Position numbers and translations under genes: made by a program. A stretch of 64,000 bases of DNA, taken from contig CAIUOG010000110.1 of the NCBI GenBank assembly GCA_903900705.1, positions 62,001-126,000 on the forward strand, given 5' to 3'. Below are positions 32,401 through 41,503 of this stretch, piece by piece (within the stretch, counting starts at the first letter, position 1; each line of letters starts with the position of its first letter). The stretch comes from an uncultured Acidobacteriia bacterium. GTDB taxonomy: Bacteria; Acidobacteriota; Terriglobia; Bryobacterales; Bryobacteraceae. The notes beneath the pieces were generated by a model. It was not told the DNA's origin, ran no database searches, and worked only from the letters and a program-made list of their open reading frames with translations.

Positions 32401-33170
32401 TAGTAAGCCGAACCGTGGAACTGGCCCGTGCCGTTCTTGATGGTGACGTTCATCTGGCCGCCGTTGCGGGCACCGTATTCAGCGGTATAGTTCGAAACGA
32501 GCAGTTTCACTTCGCCGATTGCATCGGGGCTGGGTGAGAGCGTGCTGTTCATGGAGTAGTTGCCGGAGTCTTCGCTGACGATACCGTCGAGCGTCACGAC
32601 AACCTGGCCGTTCTGTCCACCGTTGACGGTCGGCGTGTCACCGCCCCATCCGCGGGAATCGTGATTGTTGAGATCCTGCACGCCAGGAAGCGTCTTAACG
32701 ATGGCCTTGAAGTCGCGGCCACGAATCGGCGTGTCGGCAATCTGCTGCAGGTTGACGTTCTGCGCGCGATCCGAGCTGTCCGTCGCAACGTGAGCCGCTT
32801 CCGCAGCCACTTCGATGGAGGTGGTTACATCACCGACCGTGAGCTTGATGGTGTGAAGATCGACGCGCTCCTGAGAGCTGATGGTGACGTTCTTCTGTTC
32901 GTAAGTCTTGAAGCCGGGCTGAACGATCTTGAGGCTATAGCCGCCGGGGATCATTGCGATAAATTCAAACTCGCCGTTCGCGCCGGTCTTGTATTCGCGG
33001 ACCTGATGCGAAACGTCGTTGGTGAGCTGGACAGTTGCTCCGACGATTACGGCGCCGCCGGAATCGACGACAGTACCGGACGCGGAGCCGGTCACAGATT
33101 GAGCGTTGGCCGCTGGCATCAAGGCCAGCAGCAGAAACATGAGAGAGAGAGCGATTCTGGTTAATTTCAT
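29439..33170 (-). CDS. TonB-dependent receptor-like outer membrane protein with carboxypeptidase regulatory-like domain
   Basis: 1243 aa; MKLTRIALSLMFLLLALMPAANAQSVTGSASGTVVDSGGAVIVGATVQLTND; terminal AAMTLRFRF. Confidence 0.9.
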   Translation of the reverse strand: MKLTRIALSLMFLLLALMPAANAQSVTGSASGTVVDSGGAVIVGATVQLTNDVSHQVREYKTGANGEFEFIAMIPGGYSLKIVQPGFKTYEQKNVTISSQERVDLHTIKLTVGDVTTSIEVAAEAAHVATDSSDRAQNVNLQQIADTPIRGRDFKAIVKTLPGVQDLNNHDSRGWGGDTPTVNGGQNGQVVVTLDGIVSEDSGNYSMNSTLSPSPDAIGEVKLLVSNYTAEYGARNGGQMNVTIKNGTGQFHGSAYYDFRHEEFNANEFFNNKTGVVKPKYRYQNPGGTIGGPVLIPGVRFNKDRNRLFFFFSYDKLNNHGTAGPNRYTMPTALERAGDFSQSFNTNGTPILIRDPNTGAACTSAGGPGCFAGNKVPTSRISPIGAAFLSRFPLPNFNDPTGARQYNSQFQFTNTQPREDRILRVDYNVTSRDTMFVRLIQDRFENAGYGAILGAIGDGWGQFPHSYHNPSAGAAMTYVHTFRPNLINELTMGINRNHQGNSPTDQSLFSASQLPLKDAGGNTLQLPNLFGANYLNLLPQINFGLPSGFSAQSAPTGIPNLPGFGFDSRWPFDGTDEAQNLNDNLTWIKGAHTVKGGIYIEKEARNVSVYSVYNTAGTYYVGSDLGNPVDTGNPFSNLLTGNLYGYGEDNKKQINHARYTQVEWFVQDTWKFNKRLTVDAGVRFQFIGTLRSQGATLGSFDTASYSANSGQLLYPTCTVPVGGSVSCPVANKASINPITGKIYPYAQQGTFDPASYPKNGLPFSGIKTAQTMLFGNPNVVVAPRIGLAYDVFGNGKTAIRTGFGIFYGRSFTVDTIGATGAGVGPIAAPPNFVAPIILNTSIASIVGSPAVYTPQATTGGSLALKPPATYNWSFGVQQDLGHGFVMDVSYIGNVAHNQFNQGRIDFNAVKPYTDWSPTANNGSPGPVSKYLDPTSGSGGTAGFYSTNLIRALSGGYNWGAIQGYTLDGESNYNALQVSVNRRFSKQLQVGANYTWSKTITYNRNQFVNDYLLKDVTSNRPHALNLNYGYDIPGITKWANNLVTRTVFNDWHFAGVTTMYSGARYGISCSANGAPIGYWTGTPTGGVPFRCQQSGNEFLDANATPASVWTGANSSLAVADPKLWYNFNPAAWTLPGVNSLGIGNTQPTVGYGPGLINFDLSLEKSINLGSEGHPRTLSFKVDAFNVFNHFNPGNPNTSLSINCNAVNGACTAPALKDYTNTTFGTITSAQVQARHAAMTLRFRF

Positions 33171-33196
33171 TAGCGGACCCCCTGAGATCCGGTTCC

Positions 33197-33208
33197 TGAA
33201 GCGTTTCA
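33197..33208. promoter_or_regulatory. Candidate LacI-type operator TGAAGCGTTTCA upstream of the TonB-type receptor
   Basis: Near-perfect palindrome 27 bp upstream of start; second half-like TTTAACGTTTCA at 33238-33249. Confidence 0.4.
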
Positions 33209-33405
33209 ATCCGGCGACAGACATGCCGACACGAAATTTTAACGTTTCAACATGCGTTCAGTTATATCACTTTTGTAAAGCTGTGTGAATCCCTCGGATC
33301 ACTTTTTTTCATGAGGCCTATCCGGAGACTGTTGGTATAAGGTAAATGGCGGACTTGCGGACGTGCGTTTTCGCACGGAGGGTCACACCAGTGGTTGAGG
33401 CCGCG

Positions 33406-33669
33406 TTACCGGGACTTTTTGGGGAAGGCTTTGGCGAGGTAGTCGATGATCTCTTTGATCTGCTTCTCGTCCGCGGTGGCGCCCTTTTCCAGCATCTGGT
33501 CGACGATTTCCTTCCAGCCCTGCCGGTCATGGGCCATACCCGTTACCACCTCTGCGCCGTGACAATCTGTGCAGACTTTGATGAGCGTGGCTTTGCCCGG
33601 TCCGTCCGGAAGCTGATCCGCCGCCCAGGCGGAGGAACTCAGAAGCAGAACGGCGAGAAAAGTCTTCAT
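33406..33669 (-). CDS. Small secreted mono-heme c-type cytochrome
   Basis: Signal peptide MKTFLAVLLLSSSAWA; CTDCHG; IIDYLAKAFPKK. Confidence 0.88.
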   Translation of the reverse strand: MKTFLAVLLLSSSAWAADQLPDGPGKATLIKVCTDCHGAEVVTGMAHDRQGWKEIVDQMLEKGATADEKQIKEIIDYLAKAFPKKSR

Positions 33670-33715
33670 GAAAGGGATTATCACATGAGCCGTTTTCACG
33701 GGAAATGGAGGAAGA

Positions 33716-34333
33716 TCACCCGACGATGATTACGTCCAGAGTACGAGGGCCGTGGACGCCTTTGACTCGGATCATCTCGATATCGGCGGTGGCGGAAGGA
33801 CCTGAAATGGTGGTCAGCGGGCGGGTGCGGTATCCGGACAGAGCACGGATACCCTCGGGCACGGTATCGACGACCTGATCGGCCCGTACCAGGCACAGGT
33901 GGTAGTCCGGAATCAGCGAGATGGCCCGGCGGCCCTCGTTCTTTCCGTGGCTCAGGATGATGGTGCCGGTGAACGCGATGGCCGCCGTGCAGGCGGTGAG
34001 CGCGCCTTCCGATCGATCGATCACCTGATAATCGAGCGCCTCATCCGGGATGAAGCGGAATCCGGCGGGCAGCCAGGCGGGTTCGATGGCCGGCGGCACA
34101 ATCAGACTCTGCTTGCCGCGGGCGTTAAGGGCGGCGGCGATGGCGTCGGGAATGCCCGCCTCGGTGCAGCGCGAAACGGTGGCGTTGTAGTCGACCAGAC
34201 GATCCGTGAAGAGTTCCAGGCGCTGCTCGCGGTCAAGCCCGAGCGTAGTGCGGTAGGCACGCGGCGGCGCGGGCGGGTCGACGGTCGCCTTGGCGCGGCG
34301 GATGTCGCGGAGGATTTCATTTTTCGCGCTCAT
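33716..34333 (-). CDS. lutC: LutC/YkgG family lactate utilization protein
   Basis: MSAKNEILRDIRRAK; GTIILSHGKNEGRRAISLIPDYHLCLV; GPSATADIEMIRVKGVHGPRTLDVIIV. Confidence 0.9.
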   Translation of the reverse strand: MSAKNEILRDIRRAKATVDPPAPPRAYRTTLGLDREQRLELFTDRLVDYNATVSRCTEAGIPDAIAAALNARGKQSLIVPPAIEPAWLPAGFRFIPDEALDYQVIDRSEGALTACTAAIAFTGTIILSHGKNEGRRAISLIPDYHLCLVRADQVVDTVPEGIRALSGYRTRPLTTISGPSATADIEMIRVKGVHGPRTLDVIIVG

Positions 34334-34334
34334 G

Positions 34335-35729
34335 TTATTTCCGCCCCCCGGCCCACCATTCCCGGAAAGTCTCTTTCGGGACCACAGGCATGTCGCGGGC
34401 AGCGGACCACCCTGGCAAAGCGATGGCCTCCATGGGCTTATTGCCCAGCTGTACCAGCTTCTGCGCGACGCCGAGACGCTTTGAATCGGCAAACGTGAAG
34501 GCAGCCATGTTCATGCCGATGCGTTCCGTTTGCGGCGCATCGCCATTCTCCACGATCCGGCGGCGCAGATGGATCAGGATTTCCGGGATATTGATCTTCA
34601 CCGGACAGACTTCATAGCATGCGCCACACAGCGACGAGGCGTAGGGCAGTGATTGCGAGTGCTCCATGCCCTGCAACTGCGGGGTCAGGATGGCCCCAAT
34701 GGGACCGCTGTAAATGGAGCCGTACGCGTGACCGCCGGTCTGCCGGTAGACCGGACAGGTGTTCAGGCAGGCGGCGCAGCGAATGCAGTGCAGCGTCTCG
34801 CGCGACTCGCCGTCTGCCAGAACTTTGGTGCGGCCGTTATCGAGCAGGATGACGTGGAACTCTTTCGGCCCATCGCCGGGGGTGACGCCGGTCCAGATGG
34901 AGTTGTACGGGTTCATGCGCTCGCCGGTGGCGGAGCGCGGCAAAAGCTGCAGGAAGACTTCCAGATCGTCGAACGAGGGGATGATCTTCTCGATGCCAAG
35001 CATGGTGATCATCACGTCCGGCAGCGTAACGCACATGCGCCCGTTGCCTTCCGATTCGACCACGCAGACCGACCCGGTTTCCGCCACCGCAAAGTTCGCG
35101 CCGCTGAAGCCCACCTTCACGCGCAGGAAGCGCTCCCGCAGGTACTGGCGGGCGGCGGCGGCCAGGTCTTCCGGTTTGGAGCCCAGTTCCGTCAGCCCCA
35201 TGGTCCGCATGAAGAGTTCGCGGATTTCCGTTTTGTTCTTGTGCAGCGCCGGGACAACGATGTGCGACGGCTTGTCGTGGCCGAGCTGGATGATGAGGTC
35301 GGCGAGATCCGTTTCCCAGGGTGTAATGCCGGCGGCTTCGAGCGCCACGTTGAGCCGGGTCTCATCCGAGGTCATGGTTTTGACCTTGATGATTTCGGTC
35401 TGCTGATGACCCTGAATGATGCCGATGCTGATGCGGTTGGCTTCGTCCGCGTCACGCGCCCAGTGGACTTTGCCCCCGGCTTTCGTGCAGGCCGCTTCGA
35501 ACTGTTCGAGATAGGTATCGAGGTTGCGGAGAACGTTTTGCTTGATGGCGGCGGCGGAGTTCCGCAGGTCTTCCCAATCCGGCATCTCGCCCACCACGTT
35601 GGCGCGCTTGTTGCGAATGGTTTCCGTGGCGCGACGCACATTGGCGCGAACCTGTTTGTTGCCCAGCAGGACGTGCGCGGCCTTTTTGAAATCCGGCGCT
35701 TCGGCGGCTTCCCCGACGTGGATGCTCAT
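34335..35729 (-). CDS. lutB: LutB-type iron-sulfur lactate oxidation protein
   Basis: CIRCAACLNTCPVYRQTGGHAYGSIYSGPIGAILTP, SLCGACYEVCPVKINIPEILIHLRR. Confidence 0.95.
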   Translation of the reverse strand: MSIHVGEAAEAPDFKKAAHVLLGNKQVRANVRRATETIRNKRANVVGEMPDWEDLRNSAAAIKQNVLRNLDTYLEQFEAACTKAGGKVHWARDADEANRISIGIIQGHQQTEIIKVKTMTSDETRLNVALEAAGITPWETDLADLIIQLGHDKPSHIVVPALHKNKTEIRELFMRTMGLTELGSKPEDLAAAARQYLRERFLRVKVGFSGANFAVAETGSVCVVESEGNGRMCVTLPDVMITMLGIEKIIPSFDDLEVFLQLLPRSATGERMNPYNSIWTGVTPGDGPKEFHVILLDNGRTKVLADGESRETLHCIRCAACLNTCPVYRQTGGHAYGSIYSGPIGAILTPQLQGMEHSQSLPYASSLCGACYEVCPVKINIPEILIHLRRRIVENGDAPQTERIGMNMAAFTFADSKRLGVAQKLVQLGNKPMEAIALPGWSAARDMPVVPKETFREWWAGGRK

Positions 35730-36454
35730 GATGTCCCCTGGGAGGCGAGAATCTCCGCAATGTGGACGCACCGCACCCCGGCGTTGTTCCGGCTGAGGCC
35801 CCCGCCGATATGCATCAGGCAGGAGTTGTCACCGGCGGTGCAAATGGTGGCGCCGGTCTCCGCGATGGCCTGCATTTTTTCGTTGAGCATGGCGGCGGAA
35901 ACTTCCGCGTTCTTGATGGCGAACGTGCCACCGAAGCCACAGCACTGGTCGGCGTTCGCCAGCGGAATGAGTTTGATGCCTTTGACGGCTTCGAGCAGGC
36001 GCTGCGGGCGGTCGCCAATATGCAGCGCGCGAATGGAGTGGCAGGGCGTGTGGAGCGTGACGGTATGCGGGTAGGTTGCGCCCACGTCCGTGACGCCGAG
36101 CTTATCGATCAGCAGTTCGGTGAACTCGTAGACGCGCGGCAAAACTTCGGCCACGGCGGCTTCGAGCACGGGGTCGCCCGCGGCCATTTTCGGGTAGTGA
36201 TCGCGCATCATGGCCACGCAGGAGGCGGAGGGGACACAGATCACTTCGGCGTCTTTGAACGTATCGAGGAAGTGGCGCATAATGCCGACCGCCTCCGGGT
36301 AATAGCCGGTGTTGTAGTGCATCTGCCCGCAACAGGTCTGCGCCTGGCGGAACTCGATGGTGTGACCAAGGCGTTCCAGGACCGTGACGACGGCTTTCCC
36401 GGTTTCCGGAAAAAGCGAGTCGTTGTAGCAGGCGATGAAAAGCGAGATCAGCAT
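35726..36454 (-). CDS. lutA: LutA-type (Fe-S)-binding lactate oxidation protein
   Basis: QAQTCCGQMHYNTGY, CVPSASCVAMMRDHY, ADQCCGFGGTFAIKN; ATGA overlap with lutB. Confidence 0.95.
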   Translation of the reverse strand: MLISLFIACYNDSLFPETGKAVVTVLERLGHTIEFRQAQTCCGQMHYNTGYYPEAVGIMRHFLDTFKDAEVICVPSASCVAMMRDHYPKMAAGDPVLEAAVAEVLPRVYEFTELLIDKLGVTDVGATYPHTVTLHTPCHSIRALHIGDRPQRLLEAVKGIKLIPLANADQCCGFGGTFAIKNAEVSAAMLNEKMQAIAETGATICTAGDNSCLMHIGGGLSRNNAGVRCVHIAEILASQGTS

Positions 36455-36457
36455 GGC

Positions 36458-37918
36458 TTACTGCCCGACAAACTGACGGAAGCGCTGGTACTGCGCGCTC
36501 CAGAGATCAGCCTCTTGGGGTTCGAAGCGATCGGTGGGGAAAGACCGATCGATAACGGCTCTGGCTTCGGCCAGAGAGGGGACTGCGCCTGTGGCAAGCA
36601 TCTGCATCGCGATATTACCAAGCGCGGTGGCTTCGACCGGCCCGGCGAGGACGGGACGCCCGGTGGCGTCGGCGGTGTACTGATTCAGCAGGCTGTTTTT
36701 CGCGCCGCCGCCAATGATGCGGATCTCTTCGAGGCGGTGACCGATGAGTTCTTCCATGGAATCCAGAACGTAGCGGTATTTGAAGGCCAGGCTCTCGAGG
36801 ATTGCCTTCGTGTAGGCCCCGGGGGAATCCGGCGCGGGCTGGCCGGTGCGGCGGCAGAACTGGTCGATCTCCGTAATCATGTTGTCCGGGCTGTGGAAGG
36901 CCGGGCAATCGGGATCGACGAGTGAAGTGAAGGAACGGGTCTGGGCGCGCGCGGCGGCCAAAAGCTCGTCGTAGGAGTATTCGTTGCCCGCTTCGGCCCA
37001 CTTGCGCCGGCAGGACTGCAGCAGCCAGAGGCCGCCGATGTTCTTGAGCAGGCGCGTGGTGCCGCAGACGCCGCCTTCGTTGGTGAAGTTGAGTTCGAGC
37101 GCCCGGGGATTGATGATGGGCTCGGGGACTTCGGTGCCCAGCAGCGACCACGTTCCGGAACTGAGGAACGCCGCCCTGCCTTGGGTGGCGACGGCGGCGA
37201 CCGCCGAGCCTGTGTCGTGACAGGCGGGCGTCACCACCGGAGTACCGGCGAGCGCGTGGGACGCTCCGTGGCGTAGATGGCCGATCACCGCGCCCGGCTC
37301 GAAGATCGGCGGCAGCAGGCGGGTCGGCATGCCGAGCGCATCGAAGATTTCGGTGGCCCAGCCGCGCGTGCGGGCATTCATGAACTGGGTGGTGGTCGCG
37401 TTGGTGTACTCGGCGCCCAGATTGCCGGTCATCCAGTAGTTAAAAAGATCAGGAATGGTGACGATCTTGTCGGCGGCGGCTACCAGGCGGGGCGTGCCCT
37501 GGCAGGCGGCATAGAACTGGTAGAGGGTATTGATCGGCATGAACTGAATGCCTGTCAGTTCGTAGATCTTTTCGCGGCCCGCGATGTTGCAGACGGCCTC
37601 CACCATGCCTTCGGTGCGATGGTCGCGATAGTGATAAGGGTTTTCGAGCAACTGCCCCTTTTCCCCGATCAGAGCGTAGTCGACACCCCAGGTGTCGAAG
37701 CCCACGCTGGCGACGCGGGGGACGGGCGGGTGTTCGAGCGTCTTGCGAATCTCTGACCAGAGGCGCAGGACGTCCCAGCGAAGCGAGCCCGGTTCCGAAA
37801 CCGGAAGGTTTTGGAACCGGGAGACTTCTTTCAGTTCGAGGACGCCGCTGGTCAGGCGTCCGAGGATGGCCCGGCCGCTCTCGGCTCCGAGGTCGAAGGC
37901 CAAAAAGTCGGCGTTCAT
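36458..37918 (-). CDS. rhaB: Rhamnulokinase
   Basis: FLAFDLGAESGRAILGRL, SVGFDTWGVDYALIGEKGQLLENPYHYRDHRT, IIGGGAKNSLLNQYTADATGRPV. Confidence 0.95.
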   Translation of the reverse strand: MNADFLAFDLGAESGRAILGRLTSGVLELKEVSRFQNLPVSEPGSLRWDVLRLWSEIRKTLEHPPVPRVASVGFDTWGVDYALIGEKGQLLENPYHYRDHRTEGMVEAVCNIAGREKIYELTGIQFMPINTLYQFYAACQGTPRLVAAADKIVTIPDLFNYWMTGNLGAEYTNATTTQFMNARTRGWATEIFDALGMPTRLLPPIFEPGAVIGHLRHGASHALAGTPVVTPACHDTGSAVAAVATQGRAAFLSSGTWSLLGTEVPEPIINPRALELNFTNEGGVCGTTRLLKNIGGLWLLQSCRRKWAEAGNEYSYDELLAAARAQTRSFTSLVDPDCPAFHSPDNMITEIDQFCRRTGQPAPDSPGAYTKAILESLAFKYRYVLDSMEELIGHRLEEIRIIGGGAKNSLLNQYTADATGRPVLAGPVEATALGNIAMQMLATGAVPSLAEARAVIDRSFPTDRFEPQEADLWSAQYQRFRQFVGQ

Positions 37919-37921
37919 AGG

Positions 37922-39121
37922 TTAGGAGAGTTTCTTGTTGGGCGCGTCTGGGTTGCCGGGGCCGAAGTGCTTCAGCATGACCAGGTTTTCCGTGGCGCTC
38001 CTGTTCTGGACGACGACGCCCTTCTTTGCGGCCTCGGCGGTGACGAAGAATTCATCCTGCGTCATCTGGCCGTAGCGAATCAGGCTCGGGGTTTCGGCGA
38101 CGTGGTTGCCGATCATGCCCCAGCCGGAGGTGAGGATCATGCCGTACGCGGCGGAGTCCTTCACGGTGACGGTCTGGCCGGGCTTGATGGTGAGTTCCTT
38201 GGCCGAGTAGCTCGGGGTGGAGTAGACCACCCAGCGATCAATATGGGTGTCGTCTTCGAACGCGGTATAGGGGTGGAAGAGGCGGTTGGCTGCGTAGTCG
38301 GGATCGACGTTCGCATCCCAGTCCATCATGTCGATGAGGTAGTCGAGATCGTGGTGGTGTTCGACGGGAACGTCCTTGACAAGCAGTTCATACGGAACGC
38401 CGCGGCCTTCCACCAGGGATTGGTACATGGCGAACACGTCCGAATTCACCTGCGGCTCATAGGTGACCAGGGAGCCGGGGGCGTGCAGAATGCCGGGGTC
38501 GACCTGCCAGCCGGTGCCGGGCTTGAGTTTGTAGGCGCGGGAGAGATAAAGGATCTCATTATCGCCTTCGTTCCAGCGTTCCAGGCAGCGGCGGATATCG
38601 TCCTTCGTGGTGCCGGGATTCAGGCCCATGAAGGTGTAGGGGAAGTTGTTGTCCTTGAAGTTGTACTGGGGCGGGAAGTAGTAGGCTTCCGGCTTGCCTT
38701 TCTGGCCCACGCGCGCGGCGAACTCGTTGTTCTGGTGCAGGTGGTGGGGAATGGGGCCCAGGTTATCAAAGAATTTGCACAGCAGATTCCAGCCGCCGTG
38801 CTGCGACATGACGTCGGCGCCCAGGAAAAGGTCGCCCACGGTTTCGATGGCTTCCTTGAGAAGCGCCTTTTTGCCTTTGAACTCGATGTAGCTGAGGCCT
38901 TCGTCTTCAGCGGTCAGCGGGCCGTTGGCCGCTTTGGTGGTGGAGGAGAACCAGCGTTCGTCGATACCGCCGCGGTGGGCGCCAAGCGCGTAAAGATCAC
39001 GCGGGTCGAGCTTGAGGCGGCCTCCGGGCATCAGGAAAGAACGGGGCACCCAACAGGGGGCGAGACGGACGACACCGTCACCGGCGAGCAGGGCGTCCTT
39101 GATGAATGAGGTATTCGACAT
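37922..39121 (-). CDS. Cupin, class I mannose-6-phosphate isomerase-like protein
   Basis: HHLHQNNEFAARVGQKGKPEAYYFPPQYN, GTGWQVDPGILHAPGSLVTYEPQ. Confidence 0.7.
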   Translation of the reverse strand: MSNTSFIKDALLAGDGVVRLAPCWVPRSFLMPGGRLKLDPRDLYALGAHRGGIDERWFSSTTKAANGPLTAEDEGLSYIEFKGKKALLKEAIETVGDLFLGADVMSQHGGWNLLCKFFDNLGPIPHHLHQNNEFAARVGQKGKPEAYYFPPQYNFKDNNFPYTFMGLNPGTTKDDIRRCLERWNEGDNEILYLSRAYKLKPGTGWQVDPGILHAPGSLVTYEPQVNSDVFAMYQSLVEGRGVPYELLVKDVPVEHHHDLDYLIDMMDWDANVDPDYAANRLFHPYTAFEDDTHIDRWVVYSTPSYSAKELTIKPGQTVTVKDSAAYGMILTSGWGMIGNHVAETPSLIRYGQMTQDEFFVTAEAAKKGVVVQNRSATENLVMLKHFGPGNPDAPNKKLS

Positions 39122-39201
39122 TTGCTGGTTTGGTTCCTTTTTGAAAGAGAGGCAGGCGCAACCGCCTGCCTCATCCGGGCGCTGATTACCTTAAAGCTGA
39201 T

Positions 39202-41415
39202 CTACCTTAAAAACGCTTCGTGCAGACCGCCGTCCACGGGGATGATGTGGCCAGTGGTTTTGGCGCTTTCGTCGCCGGCGAGCCAGACGATGGCGGCCGC
39301 GCAGTCCTTTGGCAGGATCGGCCGTTTCGTCAGGGTCCGCTGAGCGTAGAAGTCTGCAAGCTTATCACGCAGCTCTTCGGTGGATTCCGATTCGCTGTAG
39401 GCGATCTTATACTTGCTGAGAGACTGCATGACGCGGTCGCGCGGGAACATGGTGGAACCGGCGACGACGGTGGCGGGCGCAATCCCGTTCACCCGCAGCA
39501 GGGAGTTGAAGCCCACGGCGAGTTCGCGGATGAGGTGGTTGAGCGCCGTCTTGCTGATGTCATAGGCTTCGCTGCCGAACTTCGAAACCACGGCGTTGGC
39601 GGAACTGGTAAGCACCATGGTGGAGGGCAGACCCTGATCCTGGAGGACCGGTTTGGCGACCTCGGCCAACAGGTAGTTTCCGGTCACGTTGACCAGGAAG
39701 GTGAGGTTCCACTGGGCATCTGTCAGCTTGCCGCCCGGGCCGGCGCCCACGGGGAAGATGGCGGCGGTGTTGATGATGCTGTCGATACCGCCGAACTCAG
39801 CGATGGTGTGGTTGATGGCGGCGGCTAGGCTCTCCGAAGAGCTGAGGTTCGCTGCCACAGATGAAACCGTCTCGGAAGAAGTGAGTGCCGCCACTTCCTT
39901 CGCGACATCCGCGGCGGCTTCCGCGTTGACGTCCGCCACTACCAGATGCGCGCCGCGCTTCGCCAGCATAAGGGAGACTTCGCGGCCAATGCCACTGCCG
40001 CCACCGACCACCAGCACGATCTTGCGGCTGAACTCGGCTTCGGGAGGCATGCGCTGCAGCTTGGCTTCTTCAAGCGCCCAGTATTCGATTTTGAAAGCTT
40101 CCGGACGGGGCAGCGCGACGTAGTTGTGCGCCATGGCGAAGTGCTGCGACTGTTCCGGACGGCGGGCCTGCGCCAGCGGATTCGGAATCTCACCGTCTTC
40201 CAGAGCCGCCGCGCCGGACATCACGTGGATGGCGTTGATGAAGAACTCCGTGGTGATGCGGGCTTCCTTCTTGTTCTTGCCGAAGCCGAAAATGCCGAGG
40301 CCGGGGATTACGACCACCGAGGGGTTGGAGTCACGGAGTTTAGGGGATTCCGGAGTGGCCCAGTCGTTGTAGTAATCGGCGTATTCCCTGCGATAGATCA
40401 CGGCCTGATCAGCGATGCGCTTCTTCAGGACGGCCAGACCTTCTTCCGGCTTCCAGTCGATGAACATCGGGCAGATGCGGGTGCGGAGGAAGTGGTCCGG
40501 GCAGGAGGTGCCGAGGGCGCAGAGTTCTTTGGCCCAGGCGGAACCGGAGAAGACGAGAGCGTCTTCATGATCGGCATAATGCGCGATCTGGCGGCGGTTG
40601 GAAGAGCAGATGCCGCGCAGGGCGGGCAGAATGGCGGTGGCGACGGTCTTGCGGTCTTCGACGGGCGCCTGTTCCAGACCACCAAAGATGGCGCCTTTTT
40701 TCGCCTGGTGGGCATTGATGAAGCGGCCCATCTGGTCAATGGTTTCGATGGAGTTGACGTAGCATTCGCGCTGGGTATCGCCCCAGGTGAAGAGGCCATG
40801 GCTGCCGAGGATCAGGCCGTTGGCGTTCGGGTTTTCCTTCACGCCCTGTTCGAGCATGAGAGCGAGTTCAAAGCCGGGGCGCTGCCACGGAATCCAGATG
40901 ATATTGGCGCCGAATTCCTGATTGTATTCGCGCATCTTGCGCTCGCCGTTGGCGCTGGCGGCGATGGCGATGGCCCAGTCGGGGTGGAGATGATCCACGT
41001 GATCCCAGGGGAGGAAGCCGTGCAGAGCGGTGTCGATGGAGGCGGCAACCTTGTTGTGGCCGAACGCGGAAAGCGGATAGTAGGAAACCATCTCGTCTTC
41101 GAACGCTTCGCCGCGATAGATGTTTTTGAGCTGGTTGAGGCGATCCATATAGAGGATCGCGAAACCGGATTCCTTGATGGAGCCGATGTCACCACCAGAG
41201 CCTTTGACGGCCATGACCTTGGTCTGCTGGCCGGTAAAGGGGTCGGACTGGAGGTACTTGGAACTGGTGTTGCCTCCGCCGAAATTCGTGATGCGCAGGT
41301 CTGCGCCGAGGAGGTTGGAACGGTAGCGAAGCAGGGCTAACGGGTTGGAGGCGAGCTTTTCGGCCTCGGAAGCATTCCAGAGATCTTTTAAGAGTTCGGT
41401 TTTGGCGGTAGACAT
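39202..41415 (-). CDS. rhaEW: Bifunctional rhamnulose-1-phosphate aldolase / lactaldehyde dehydrogenase-type SDR (RhaEW)
   Basis: N-terminal class II aldolase (GSGGDIGSIKESGFAILYMDRL, WDHVDHLHPDWAIAIA) fused to C-terminal SDR (VGGGSGIGREVSLMLAKRGAHLVVADV). Confidence 0.93.
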   Translation of the reverse strand: MSTAKTELLKDLWNASEAEKLASNPLALLRYRSNLLGADLRITNFGGGNTSSKYLQSDPFTGQQTKVMAVKGSGGDIGSIKESGFAILYMDRLNQLKNIYRGEAFEDEMVSYYPLSAFGHNKVAASIDTALHGFLPWDHVDHLHPDWAIAIAASANGERKMREYNQEFGANIIWIPWQRPGFELALMLEQGVKENPNANGLILGSHGLFTWGDTQRECYVNSIETIDQMGRFINAHQAKKGAIFGGLEQAPVEDRKTVATAILPALRGICSSNRRQIAHYADHEDALVFSGSAWAKELCALGTSCPDHFLRTRICPMFIDWKPEEGLAVLKKRIADQAVIYRREYADYYNDWATPESPKLRDSNPSVVVIPGLGIFGFGKNKKEARITTEFFINAIHVMSGAAALEDGEIPNPLAQARRPEQSQHFAMAHNYVALPRPEAFKIEYWALEEAKLQRMPPEAEFSRKIVLVVGGGSGIGREVSLMLAKRGAHLVVADVNAEAAADVAKEVAALTSSETVSSVAANLSSSESLAAAINHTIAEFGGIDSIINTAAIFPVGAGPGGKLTDAQWNLTFLVNVTGNYLLAEVAKPVLQDQGLPSTMVLTSSANAVVSKFGSEAYDISKTALNHLIRELAVGFNSLLRVNGIAPATVVAGSTMFPRDRVMQSLSKYKIAYSESESTEELRDKLADFYAQRTLTKRPILPKDCAAAIVWLAGDESAKTTGHIIPVDGGLHEAFLR

Positions 41416-41491
41416 CGTGGTTTAGTCCCAGTGTCTCAGAGGGTTTTTGGCGGTTCCGCAGAGCGAAACAAAACGTTCTGAAACGGCACTT

Positions 41492-41503
41492 TGAAACGTA
41501 TCA
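41492..41503. promoter_or_regulatory. Candidate LacI-type operator TGAAACGTATCA upstream of rhaEW
   Basis: One mismatch from palindrome TGAAACGTTTCA; second TGAAACG half at 41479. Confidence 0.45.

Noticed and set aside
29280-32537. 1085-aa plus-strand ORF antisense to the TonB-type receptor
   Set aside because: Shadow ORF from high-GC codon bias; low-complexity V/G/R-rich translation with no family resemblance, while the minus-strand frame is a clear receptor.
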